Of a stretch of DNA of 64,000 bases, positions 28,934 to 36,392 are shown in pieces (position 1 is the stretch's first letter; each line of letters starts with the position of its first letter). Origin of the DNA: Limnohabitans sp. (GTDB lineage: Bacteria; Pseudomonadota; Gammaproteobacteria; Burkholderiales; Burkholderiaceae_C); the NCBI GenBank assembly GCA_018882835.1, contig VERE01000003.1, positions 1-64,000 of the forward strand. The letters run 5' to 3'. The translations under genes and the position numbers were made by a program. The notes beneath the pieces were generated by a model, which worked only from the letters and a program-made list of their open reading frames with translations, was not told the DNA's origin and made no database searches.

Positions 28934-29845
28934 ATGGGACGCATGAACGAGGCCCCCCTGATGGAGCAAGCGCTGGCGTTTGACACGCGCCAGTTGTTGC
29001 ATGCCATGCTGCGCCACGAAGCGGCGATGGCGCGCGCCTTGTGTGCGCTGGGTCTGTTGCCGGCGGCGCAGGCAGAGTCGATCGCCAACACTTGCAAGCC
29101 GGTGCTGTTCGACGTGGAGCAAATTTGGCGCGAAACCTTGCTGCAAAAAGATACCGCTGCGTCCGCCGAGCCCCCCTTGATGGTGACTTTGCGGGAGTCG
29201 GTGGCCTTGTTCAACCCGCAGGCGGCCGGCGCTGTCTTTCGCGGTGGCGTGAGCGAGCGACTGCAAGACAACGCGCTGTTGATTTTGACCCATGCCTGGT
29301 GGGTACCGTTTTCTGCCCAGCTGCATGAACTGATGCGCCTTCTAGGTAAAAGGCAATGGCCCTTGCAGGGCATGCCTGCGCTGGTGCACCGTTTGCATGT
29401 GGGCGTGACCGAGACTTTGCAATTACAGTGCCCCACCCGCGACCCCGAAGCCTGCGCGCAGGCGCCCGCATTGTTGCAAGCGCTGGCGGCTGCGTTGGAC
29501 ATGCCTGCCGTCAGACAGGCTGGACAAGAATTGCACGACCAAGGCGATGCTTGGGCCAGCTTGGGAACCGATCTGGTGTTGCTCACCCTTTGCTTGTCCC
29601 GAATCGCACAAAGCTTGAAGGCTGGGCCCCGATCACCCTGGGGCTTGCCGCTGCAGGCTGAGGCGGGCCGTTTGCCGCTGCGCTTGGCGCAGTGGGTGCA
29701 AGAGCGTGCCTTGGGTGGGCGGCCGCGAGACTTTTGGCAAGCCGAATGGTCGCTTTGGACTGCCTTGACGGGTGGCGCTGTGGCGGCCTTGAACGCTTTG
29801 CTGGCAGGCCTGACCGCAGAGGATCAAGCCAGCGCTTCGTTTTGA
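28934..29845 (+). CDS. Degenerate PcaB-like (3-carboxymuconate cycloisomerase family) protein
   Basis: The protein has 303 residues. The N-terminal half aligns by eye with PcaB (FDTRQLLHAMLRHEAAMARA, LGLLPAAQAESIANTC, VFRGGVSERLQDNALLI for the usual HWGATSQDVIDTALVL). The C-terminal half keeps a PcaB-like QAEWSLWTALTGGAVAALN. The superfamily signature GSSxMPHKRNP and the conserved His of the HWGATSQD motif are missing, and it is shorter than normal PcaB. It may be a non-catalytic paralogue or a decaying gene. It overlaps the convergent methyltransferase gene by 22 bases. Confidence 0.65.
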   Translation: MGRMNEAPLMEQALAFDTRQLLHAMLRHEAAMARALCALGLLPAAQAESIANTCKPVLFDVEQIWRETLLQKDTAASAEPPLMVTLRESVALFNPQAAGAVFRGGVSERLQDNALLILTHAWWVPFSAQLHELMRLLGKRQWPLQGMPALVHRLHVGVTETLQLQCPTRDPEACAQAPALLQALAAALDMPAVRQAGQELHDQGDAWASLGTDLVLLTLCLSRIAQSLKAGPRSPWGLPLQAEAGRLPLRLAQWVQERALGGRPRDFWQAEWSLWTALTGGAVAALNALLAGLTAEDQASASF

Positions 29846-31005
29846 GCGCGCAATCGCCACAGCGAGGTAACTTCCGCCGCGCGGGCTGCGTGAAGTGGAT
29901 CGTCGGGGTCCTGTGATTTGCCATGTTGTGGCCGTGTGTCCAGCCGTTGGATGACGCTCAAGCCACCGGCCTGCATCCATTGCAGCAACTCGGCGCGGCT
30001 GCGCAAACCCAGGTGCTCGGCCAAATCTGACAAGATCAGCCAGGCCTCTGCGTTGGGCAGCAGGTGCGCACGAACACCGGCCAGAAAGCCTTTCAGCATC
30101 TGACTTTGGTCATCGTAAACCGCCTGCTCCAGCGGCGATTGAGGACGGGCTGGCACCCAAGGCGGGTTGCAGACAATGAGGTTGGCTTTGCCCTGCGGGA
30201 AAAAGGCGGTGGCTTGCAGTTCCACTTGGGTTGACAGGCCCAGGCGCTGCAGGTTGTCTTCGGCACAGGCGAGCGCACGCGCCGACGTATCCGTGGCCAC
30301 AATGCGCGCGACACCTCGGCGCGCCAGCACGGCCGACAAAACGCCGGAGCCAACGCCAATGTCAAACGCCACCTCCGTGGGTTTGGGCAAGGGTGCCTGC
30401 GCAACCAATTGCACATATTCGCCGCGCACGGGAGAAAACACGCCATAGTGGGCATGGATTCGGTTGCGAGGTGCCGGGCCCAGCGCTGAAATTTCAACCC
30501 CTTTTTTGCGCCATTCGTGTGCGCCGACCACGCCGAGCAATTCGCGCAGAGAGGTGACGCTACCTTGGCCGTTGCAGTCGCCCCAGGCTTCTTGGCAGGC
30601 CAGGCGCAGGTCGGGCGCGCGGCGCAAGGCAATGCAGTGGTCGGCTTGCAGGGGTATCAGCAACATGGCCAGCGTGCGCGCGCGCTGTGCCTGGGCCTGC
30701 CGATGCAGGTGAAAGCGCTCGTGTGGGCTGAGCACAGAGACGTCGACAGGCGTTTTCTTGCGCACCGGTCTGTCGGCTCGTCGGGCCATGGCCTGGAGCA
30801 GCTGGCGGGCATTCTGAAAATCGCCTTGCCACAACATGGCGGTGCCTTCGCATGCGAGGCGGTAGGCACGGTCGGCCGAAAGGGTGTCATCGGCCAATAC
30901 CACGCGGCGAGGCGCCGGGCTGCCATTTTCAGAGCGCCACAGGGCTTGCTGTGGGCCGCTAGCTGCTTGCCAGTGAAGAAGAGAGGGGGCGCTCATGCGT
31001 TGCAT
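29824..31005 (-). CDS. Class I SAM-dependent methyltransferase (HemK/PrmC-like fold)
   Basis: The protein has about 393 residues. The SAM motif is VAFDIGVGSGVLSAVLARRG, followed by an Asp-containing IVATDTSARAL and the catalytic NPPW of N-methyltransferases (LIVCNPPWVPARPQ). This suggests methylation of a ring or amide nitrogen, as in RlmG/RsmC/PrmC relatives. The target is unknown. The start is uncertain: ATG at 31005, 31008 or 30996. It is divergent from nudB, with about 40 bases between the starts. Confidence 0.8.
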   Translation of the reverse strand: MQRMSAPSLLHWQAASGPQQALWRSENGSPAPRRVVLADDTLSADRAYRLACEGTAMLWQGDFQNARQLLQAMARRADRPVRKKTPVDVSVLSPHERFHLHRQAQAQRARTLAMLLIPLQADHCIALRRAPDLRLACQEAWGDCNGQGSVTSLRELLGVVGAHEWRKKGVEISALGPAPRNRIHAHYGVFSPVRGEYVQLVAQAPLPKPTEVAFDIGVGSGVLSAVLARRGVARIVATDTSARALACAEDNLQRLGLSTQVELQATAFFPQGKANLIVCNPPWVPARPQSPLEQAVYDDQSQMLKGFLAGVRAHLLPNAEAWLILSDLAEHLGLRSRAELLQWMQAGGLSVIQRLDTRPQHGKSQDPDDPLHAARAAEVTSLWRLRAQNEALA

Positions 31006-31047
31006 CATAGTCTGACACAATGCGCGGACACAGAGCGCGCGCAGGCC

Positions 31048-31509
31048 ATGCAACCCTACAAACTTCCTCAATCCGTGCTGGTGGTGATTCACACCCCCGC
31101 CCTGGAGGTCTTGCTGATTCGCCGGGTCGATGCCGGAACCTGGCAGTCAGTGACCGGCAGCAAAGACCATGCGATGGAGTCTTATTGGGACACGGCCGTG
31201 CGCGAGGTGCAAGAAGAAACGGGTATCGACGCCATGGCGGCAGGCCATGAGCTGGCGGATTGGGGGCTTGAAAACGTCTACGACATTTACCCGCGCTACC
31301 TGAGTCGCTACGGCCCAGGCGTGACCCGCAACACCGAGCGTGTTTTTGGTCTGCGAGTTCCGGCACCCTGCCCAGTGCGCTTGAGCCCCAGTGAACACAC
31401 CGAATGGCAGTGGCACCCCTGGCAAGTGGCGGCAGACAAGGTATTTTCACCTTCCAATGCCGAAGCCATTCTGTGGTTGCCGCGTTGGCAAGGTGGGCTG
31501 CAAGGCTAG
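31048..31509 (+). CDS. nudB: Dihydroneopterin triphosphate diphosphatase
   Basis: The protein has 153 residues. The Nudix box GSKDHAMESYWDTAVREVQE plus ETGID is intact. The N-terminus YKLPQSVLVVIHTPALEVLLIRR and total length match NudB, which removes pyrophosphate from dihydroneopterin triphosphate in folate synthesis. folE, which makes that substrate, lies three genes downstream. ATG 31048 is the family-consistent start. Confidence 0.88.
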   Translation: MQPYKLPQSVLVVIHTPALEVLLIRRVDAGTWQSVTGSKDHAMESYWDTAVREVQEETGIDAMAAGHELADWGLENVYDIYPRYLSRYGPGVTRNTERVFGLRVPAPCPVRLSPSEHTEWQWHPWQVAADKVFSPSNAEAILWLPRWQGGLQG

Positions 31510-31541
31510 GTCTTGCGCCACACTTGCGAGAGAATGCAGAC

Positions 31542-32276
31542 ATGGGTTTGCTGCGCATTGCCACATACAACATACACAAAGGGGTTCAGGGGCTGGGACC
31601 TGCGCAGCGCTTGGAGATTCACAACCTGGGGCATGCCGTCGAGCAACTGGATGCCGACATTGTGTGTCTGCAAGAGGTCAGGCGGTTCAACCGGCGCCAG
31701 GCGCGTCGCTTTTCGCACTGGCCTGAAATGCCGCAAGCCGAGTTTTTGGCGCCGTTGGGCTACTCCGTGGTTTACCGCACCAATGCGTTCACGCGCCATG
31801 GCGAGCATGGCAATGCCTTGCTGAGCCGATGGCCAGTGCTGTCTCATCAGCACGAAGATGTGTCCGATCATTTGCTGGAGCAACGCGGTTTGCTGCATGT
31901 GGTGGTTCAATGGGAGCAGCAGCTGGTGCATGTCATCGTCGTGCATCTGGGCTTGCTGTCTGGCAGTCGCTACCGCCAGGTTGAGCAACTCAAGCGGTTT
32001 GTGCAGCGCGAAGTGCCAGCCCATGAGCCTGTGGTGGTGGCTGGTGACTTCAATGACTGGGGCGGCCGCCTGGCCCGTCCGCTGGCGTTTGCCGGCCTCA
32101 AAGCCCACCACGGATTGCCATTGCCCACGTTTCCCTCGCGCCTTCCCTTGGTGCAGCTGGATTACATCTACGCACGAGGCCTTCAGGTACAGCGCAGCTA
32201 TACGCCCCAAGGGCCGATTTGGGGACGCATGTCGGACCACTTGCCCTTGATTTCAGAGTTTCGCCTGCATTCATGA
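31542..32276 (+). CDS. Endonuclease/exonuclease/phosphatase family protein (YbhP-like)
   Basis: The protein has 244 residues with the DNase I-like fold: RIATYNIHKGV, DADIVCLQEVRRF with the metal-binding Glu, VVVAGDFNDWGGR, and SDHLPLISEF with the catalytic Asp-His. It resembles E. coli YbhP and, like it, lies directly upstream of a ClsB-type cardiolipin synthase (3 bases). It may act on phospholipid headgroups or nucleic acid. The substrate is unknown. Confidence 0.87.
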   Translation: MGLLRIATYNIHKGVQGLGPAQRLEIHNLGHAVEQLDADIVCLQEVRRFNRRQARRFSHWPEMPQAEFLAPLGYSVVYRTNAFTRHGEHGNALLSRWPVLSHQHEDVSDHLLEQRGLLHVVVQWEQQLVHVIVVHLGLLSGSRYRQVEQLKRFVQREVPAHEPVVVAGDFNDWGGRLARPLAFAGLKAHHGLPLPTFPSRLPLVQLDYIYARGLQVQRSYTPQGPIWGRMSDHLPLISEFRLHS

Positions 32277-32279
32277 GCC

Positions 32280-33458
32280 ATGCGACACGCCCCAAGCCAT
32301 GAGTTGACGCTGCTGCAAGGCAGCCAATCCTACTTCCCGGCTTTGGTGCAGGCCATGGCGGCTGCGCAGGACGAGATTCTCTTCGAGACTTACCTTTTCG
32401 ACTTCACCGCGGGCGGCCAGACGGTAGCGCAGGCACTGGCCGCAGCCGCGGAGCGGGGCGTGGTGGTGCGCGTGGTCATGGACGGCGTGGGCACCCGCAG
32501 CCTGCCAAGCGAATGGCAGGCCCGTTGGCGCGCAGCGGGCGTGGCATGGCGGATCTTCGAGCCCTTGGGCGCAGGGGGCGTCTGGTTTCCCAGCCGCTGG
32601 CGGCGCTTGCATCGCAAACTGTGTGTGGTGGACCAGCAACTGGCGTTTTGTGGCGGCATCAATGTGCTCGATGATTTTCACGACCCCCATGGCCGCAAAG
32701 CGTTGCAGCAGCCCCGGTTGGATTTTGCCGTTCAATGTCGTGGACCCATGGTCATGGCGGTCCATGCCACCATGTCGCAGTTGTGGGGCCGCATGGCCAT
32801 GGCGCAGGCGCTGCGCAGCCAGCAACTCACGGCCGCACTGGGTATTTTTCGGGAAACCGAAACGGGCCCACTGCCCGATGCGGGGGGGCGCTACCGACTG
32901 GTGCTGCGTGACAACCTGCGCCACAGAACCGATATTCAGCGAAGTTACCTGCGGGCCATTGGGCGCGCTCGGCATGAGATCCTGATTGCCAATGCCTTCT
33001 TTTTTCCAGCCCCTAAATTGCGTCGCGCCTTGGTCCGCGCAGCACAACGCGGGGTTCGCGTTCGTTTGTTGCTGCAAGGCTATTACGAATACGCTGTGCC
33101 TTACCGTGCGGCACGCCAGGTGTATGGCCAGTTGTTGAGTCAGGGCATCGAAATACTGGAATACCAGCCCAGCTATTTGCATGCCAAGGTCGCCGTCATT
33201 GACGGGCGCTGGGCCACGGTGGGATCGTCCAACCTGGACCCGTTGAGCTTGCTGCTGGCACGCGAGGCCAACGTGGTGGCCCAAGATGCTGCCTTCGCCA
33301 AGGCTTTGCAGTCGCGTCTGGAGGCTGCGATTGCGCATGGCGGCCAAGCGGTAGACCCGCAGGTCTATGCGCAACGCTCGGTGTGGCAACGGCTTCTCGA
33401 TGGGGGCGCCTATTTGTTGATGCGCTTGGCAATCTTGTTGACCGCGCGCCGCTACTGA
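32280..33458 (+). CDS. clsB: Cardiolipin synthase B-like phospholipase D protein
   Basis: The protein has 392 residues and contains two PLD/HKD motifs, LHRKLCVVD (about residue 116) and YLHAKVAVID followed by WATVGSSNLDPLSL. It makes cardiolipin from phosphatidylglycerol, with phosphatidylethanolamine as the possible second substrate in ClsB/C-type enzymes. There is no N-terminal membrane anchor pair, as in ClsB. It is coupled to the YbhP-like gene. Confidence 0.9.
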   Translation: MRHAPSHELTLLQGSQSYFPALVQAMAAAQDEILFETYLFDFTAGGQTVAQALAAAAERGVVVRVVMDGVGTRSLPSEWQARWRAAGVAWRIFEPLGAGGVWFPSRWRRLHRKLCVVDQQLAFCGGINVLDDFHDPHGRKALQQPRLDFAVQCRGPMVMAVHATMSQLWGRMAMAQALRSQQLTAALGIFRETETGPLPDAGGRYRLVLRDNLRHRTDIQRSYLRAIGRARHEILIANAFFFPAPKLRRALVRAAQRGVRVRLLLQGYYEYAVPYRAARQVYGQLLSQGIEILEYQPSYLHAKVAVIDGRWATVGSSNLDPLSLLLAREANVVAQDAAFAKALQSRLEAAIAHGGQAVDPQVYAQRSVWQRLLDGGAYLLMRLAILLTARRY

Positions 33459-33475
33459 GCCTCAAAGTCCCTAAA

Positions 33476-33504
33476 TTTCAAGTGGATGCGTTCGCTGATA
33501 CGAT
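33476..33504 (+). promoter_or_regulatory. Candidate folE promoter
   Basis: TTTCAA (33476-33481), 17 bases, then an extended -10 TGATACGAT (hexamer TACGAT at 33499-33504). The predicted start near 33511 supports ATG 33536 as the folE start. Confidence 0.35.
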
Positions 33505-33535
33505 GTGTGTCATGTTAAAGAAGGTTCAGGCCGAT

Positions 33536-34237
33536 ATGAACGCAGCCGATACAGATCACGGAGTGCCGGTTTCCGTCAAGATACGGGAACGCCTGCTGTC
33601 CGCCCGCAAGCGCTTTCACTCCAATGACAATATTGCCGACTTCATCGAGCCGGGTGAACTCGAGTCCCTGCTCGACGAAGTGGAAGCGAAAATGCAAGGC
33701 GTGCTGGACAGCCTGGTCATCGACACCGACAACGACCACAACACCGGAGAAACCGCCCGGCGTGTGGCCAAGATGTACCTGCAGGAAGTGTTCCGCGGGC
33801 GCTATGTCAAAGTGCCCGCCATCACCGAGTTTCCCAACGCGGAGCACTTGAACGAATTGATGATCGTCGGGCCGATCACGGTGCGCAGCGCTTGCAGCCA
33901 CCATTTTTGCCCGGTCATCGGCCGCATCTGGATTGGCGTGTTGCCCAACGAGCACACCAATGTGATTGGCCTGTCCAAATACGCTCGCTTGGCCGAATGG
34001 GTCATGGGCCGCCCCCAGATCCAGGAAGAGGCCGTGGTGCAACTGGCCGACCTGATCCAGGAAAAAACCCAGCCCGATGGCCTGGCCCTGGTCATGGAAG
34101 CCAGCCACTACTGCATGGCCTGGCGCGGTGTGAAGGACATGGACAGCCGCATGATCAACTCGGTCATGCGCGGCGCCTTCCTCAAAGACGCCAATCTGCG
34201 GCGCGAGTTTCTGTCGTTGATCCCTCGAAAGGACTGA
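33536..34237 (+). CDS. folE: GTP cyclohydrolase I
   Basis: FolE converts GTP to 7,8-dihydroneopterin triphosphate, the first step of folate synthesis. The 233-residue protein has zinc and active-site motifs in SACSHHFCPVIGRIWIG, the later YARLAEWVMGRPQIQEE, and the catalytic His region MEASHYCMAWRGVKD. The start is chosen at 33536 because a -10 element lies just upstream. ATG 33512 is a possible alternative. Confidence 0.93.
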   Translation: MNAADTDHGVPVSVKIRERLLSARKRFHSNDNIADFIEPGELESLLDEVEAKMQGVLDSLVIDTDNDHNTGETARRVAKMYLQEVFRGRYVKVPAITEFPNAEHLNELMIVGPITVRSACSHHFCPVIGRIWIGVLPNEHTNVIGLSKYARLAEWVMGRPQIQEEAVVQLADLIQEKTQPDGLALVMEASHYCMAWRGVKDMDSRMINSVMRGAFLKDANLRREFLSLIPRKD

Positions 34238-34242
34238 GTCCC

Positions 34243-34668
34243 ATGCTGGTGCGTTTGCTCTACGTCAGCCGGGCGGTGTCGCCCGATTCCCCTGAAATCA
34301 TCGAATCCATCCTGGCCGATTCCCGTGCGCACAATCTGGGGCAGGGCATCACCGGCATTCTTTGCTATGGCGGTGGCATTTTCCTGCAGGCCATCGAAGG
34401 CGGTCGCGCGCAAGTCAATGCGCTGTACAGCCACATTGTGGGCGACAAGCGGCACAAGGACGTGGTGCTGTTGCACTACGAAGAAATCTCCGAGCGCCAT
34501 TTTGGCGGCTGGACCATGGGGCAGGTCAACCTTGCCAAGTTGAACACCTCCATCGTGTTGAAATACTCAGAGCGCCCCGAGCTCGACCCCTATGCCGTGT
34601 CCGGCCGTGTCTCGCTGGCATTGCTGGAAGAGTTGATGGCCACCGCGTCCATCATCGGACGCGCCTGA
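34243..34668 (+). CDS. BLUF-domain blue-light photoreceptor
   Basis: The protein has 141 residues and is a stand-alone BLUF (FAD blue-light sensor) protein. Tyr7, Asn31, Gln49, Trp90 and Met92 match AppA Tyr21, Asn45, Gln63, Trp104 and Met106 with a constant offset of 14, so the whole photoactive network is kept. The C-terminal helices (LKYSERPELDPY to the end) could pass the signal to a partner. No effector domain is fused. It starts 5 bases after folE, so the two are probably co-transcribed. Confidence 0.92.
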   Translation: MLVRLLYVSRAVSPDSPEIIESILADSRAHNLGQGITGILCYGGGIFLQAIEGGRAQVNALYSHIVGDKRHKDVVLLHYEEISERHFGGWTMGQVNLAKLNTSIVLKYSERPELDPYAVSGRVSLALLEELMATASIIGRA

Positions 34669-34678
34669 CTTTTTTGCC

Positions 34679-35560
34679 GTGCCGCTGACCGCGCTCTCGC
34701 TGGTCATGCTGGCAGGGTTGATTCACGCATCCTGGAACATCGCCGCCAAGAAATCGGGCGGCGATTTGCGTTTTATCGCCTTCTCAAGCCTGGTGATCCT
34801 GGTGTTCTGGATGCCGGTCGGTGTCGGTGTGGGGTGGGCGGTCGTGCCGCACTGGGGCTGGGAAGAATGGGCCTGTGTTGTGGCCAGTGCGGTCTTGCAC
34901 GTGCTGTATTTCGCTGCCCTGCTGCGCGGCTACCGCGAGGCCGACCTCACGGTGGTGTATCCCATCGCCCGCGGGTCCGGCCCCTTGCTGTCCAGCGCTG
35001 CGGCCATCCTGTGGCTGGGCGAGCCCTTCAGTGGGATCACCGGTTTGGGCGTGCTCTGCATGGTGGTAGGTGTGTTCCTGATCACTGGCGGTCCGTCGCT
35101 CTGGCAAGCAGGGCGTGACCCGGCTTCGGCAGAGCGCGTGCAACGGGGGCTTTTTTATGGCGCCATCACAGGGCTCTTCATCGCCTGCTACACGGTGGTG
35201 GACGGGCTGGCCGTGAAGCGTTTGGGCATGTCGCCCATTTTGGTGGATTACATGGGCAATTTGCTGCGGCTGTTGCTGGTCTTACCATTGCTGCTGCGAG
35301 ACGGCACAGCCAGCCTGGCGTTGTGGCGCCAACAATGGCGACCCGCGGTGTGGGTGGGTGTGTTCAGCCCAGTGTCTTATGTGCTGGTCCTGTATGCCTT
35401 GCAAATGGCGCCTTTGTCTCATGTGGCGCCAGCGCGAGAGATCTCGATGCTCTTTGCCGCATTGCTTGGTGGACGCCTCTTGGGCGAGTCGCACCGTGGC
35501 TTGCGGATCCTCGGGGCCCTCAGCATGGTTTGTGGCGTGATGGCCTTGGCCTGGAGTTGA
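34679..35560 (+). CDS. EamA/DMT-family transporter
   Basis: The protein has 293 residues with about ten membrane helices in two EamA repeats (LAGLIHASWNIAAKKSGGDL, then YREADLTVVYPIARGSGPLL, and a second-half APAREISMLFAALLGGRLLGE). It starts at GTG 34679, 10 bases after the BLUF gene. It is probably an exporter of a small metabolite of unknown identity. Confidence 0.87.
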   Translation: MPLTALSLVMLAGLIHASWNIAAKKSGGDLRFIAFSSLVILVFWMPVGVGVGWAVVPHWGWEEWACVVASAVLHVLYFAALLRGYREADLTVVYPIARGSGPLLSSAAAILWLGEPFSGITGLGVLCMVVGVFLITGGPSLWQAGRDPASAERVQRGLFYGAITGLFIACYTVVDGLAVKRLGMSPILVDYMGNLLRLLLVLPLLLRDGTASLALWRQQWRPAVWVGVFSPVSYVLVLYALQMAPLSHVAPAREISMLFAALLGGRLLGESHRGLRILGALSMVCGVMALAWS

Positions 35561-35564
35561 AGAC

Positions 35565-36392
35565 ATGAACGAAGCCGTTTTGTTGGGCTGTGATTTTTCC
35601 AGCCGACCGCAAAAACGCAAACCCATCGTGCTGGCCTGGGGACGTGCGCGCGCGGGTGTGGTTCAGTTGTCGCGCTTGCAAAAGTGTGAAACACAAGAGG
35701 CTTTTGATGAGACGCTGCGTGCGCCTGCAGATTGGGTCGGCGGTTTTGATTTGCCGTTTGGCTTACCGCGAGAGTTGGTGACCACCTTGGGCTGGCCCCA
35801 AGACTGGCTGGCTTGCATGCAGCACTATGCGGCCTTGACGCGCTCCGAGATTCGCGACACCTTTGCCGCCTTTTGCGACGCCCGCCCGGTCGGACAAAAA
35901 TTTGCACACCGTGCCACCGATCGCCCTGCTGGCTCCAGCCCCTCCATGAAATGGGTCAACCCCCCAGTGGCCTTCATGTTGCACGCGGGCGTGCCCGCCT
36001 TGCTGGCCGCCGGCGTGTCCTTCCCGGGCTTGCATGTGGGGGACCCCCGACGTGTGGCGCTGGAGGCTTACCCGGGTTTGTTAGTCCGTGAATTGATTGG
36101 CACGCGCAGTTACAAAAGCGATGACCGCCAAAAGCAAACGGCTGAGCGCCTGATTGCCCGCAAAGACCTGCTCCATGCCCTGGAAATGGGGCAAACCCGT
36201 TTGGGCTTGCGGCTGAAGCTGAGCCAGGCACAGCATGATGCCTTGGTGGATGATGCCTCTGGCGACAGCCTGGACGCCACGCTGTGCATGGTGCAAGCCG
36301 CCTGGGCACAGGCCCAGCACGCCGCCGGTCATCCTTTGTATGGCTTGCCCACCACCCTGGACCCCTTGGAGGGCTGGATCGTTTGCGCTTAG
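35565..36392 (+). CDS. DUF429 domain-containing protein
   Basis: The protein has 275 residues. It begins with the RNase H-like/nuclease-fold DUF429 pattern GCDFSSRPQKRKPIVLAWG, then GGFDLPFGLPREL, and the late DALVDDASGDSLDATLCMVQAAW with acidic residues placed as in the family. The function is unknown. It is convergent with the SulP gene, and their stop codons overlap by 4 bases. Confidence 0.82.
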   Translation: MNEAVLLGCDFSSRPQKRKPIVLAWGRARAGVVQLSRLQKCETQEAFDETLRAPADWVGGFDLPFGLPRELVTTLGWPQDWLACMQHYAALTRSEIRDTFAAFCDARPVGQKFAHRATDRPAGSSPSMKWVNPPVAFMLHAGVPALLAAGVSFPGLHVGDPRRVALEAYPGLLVRELIGTRSYKSDDRQKQTAERLIARKDLLHALEMGQTRLGLRLKLSQAQHDALVDDASGDSLDATLCMVQAAWAQAQHAAGHPLYGLPTTLDPLEGWIVCA

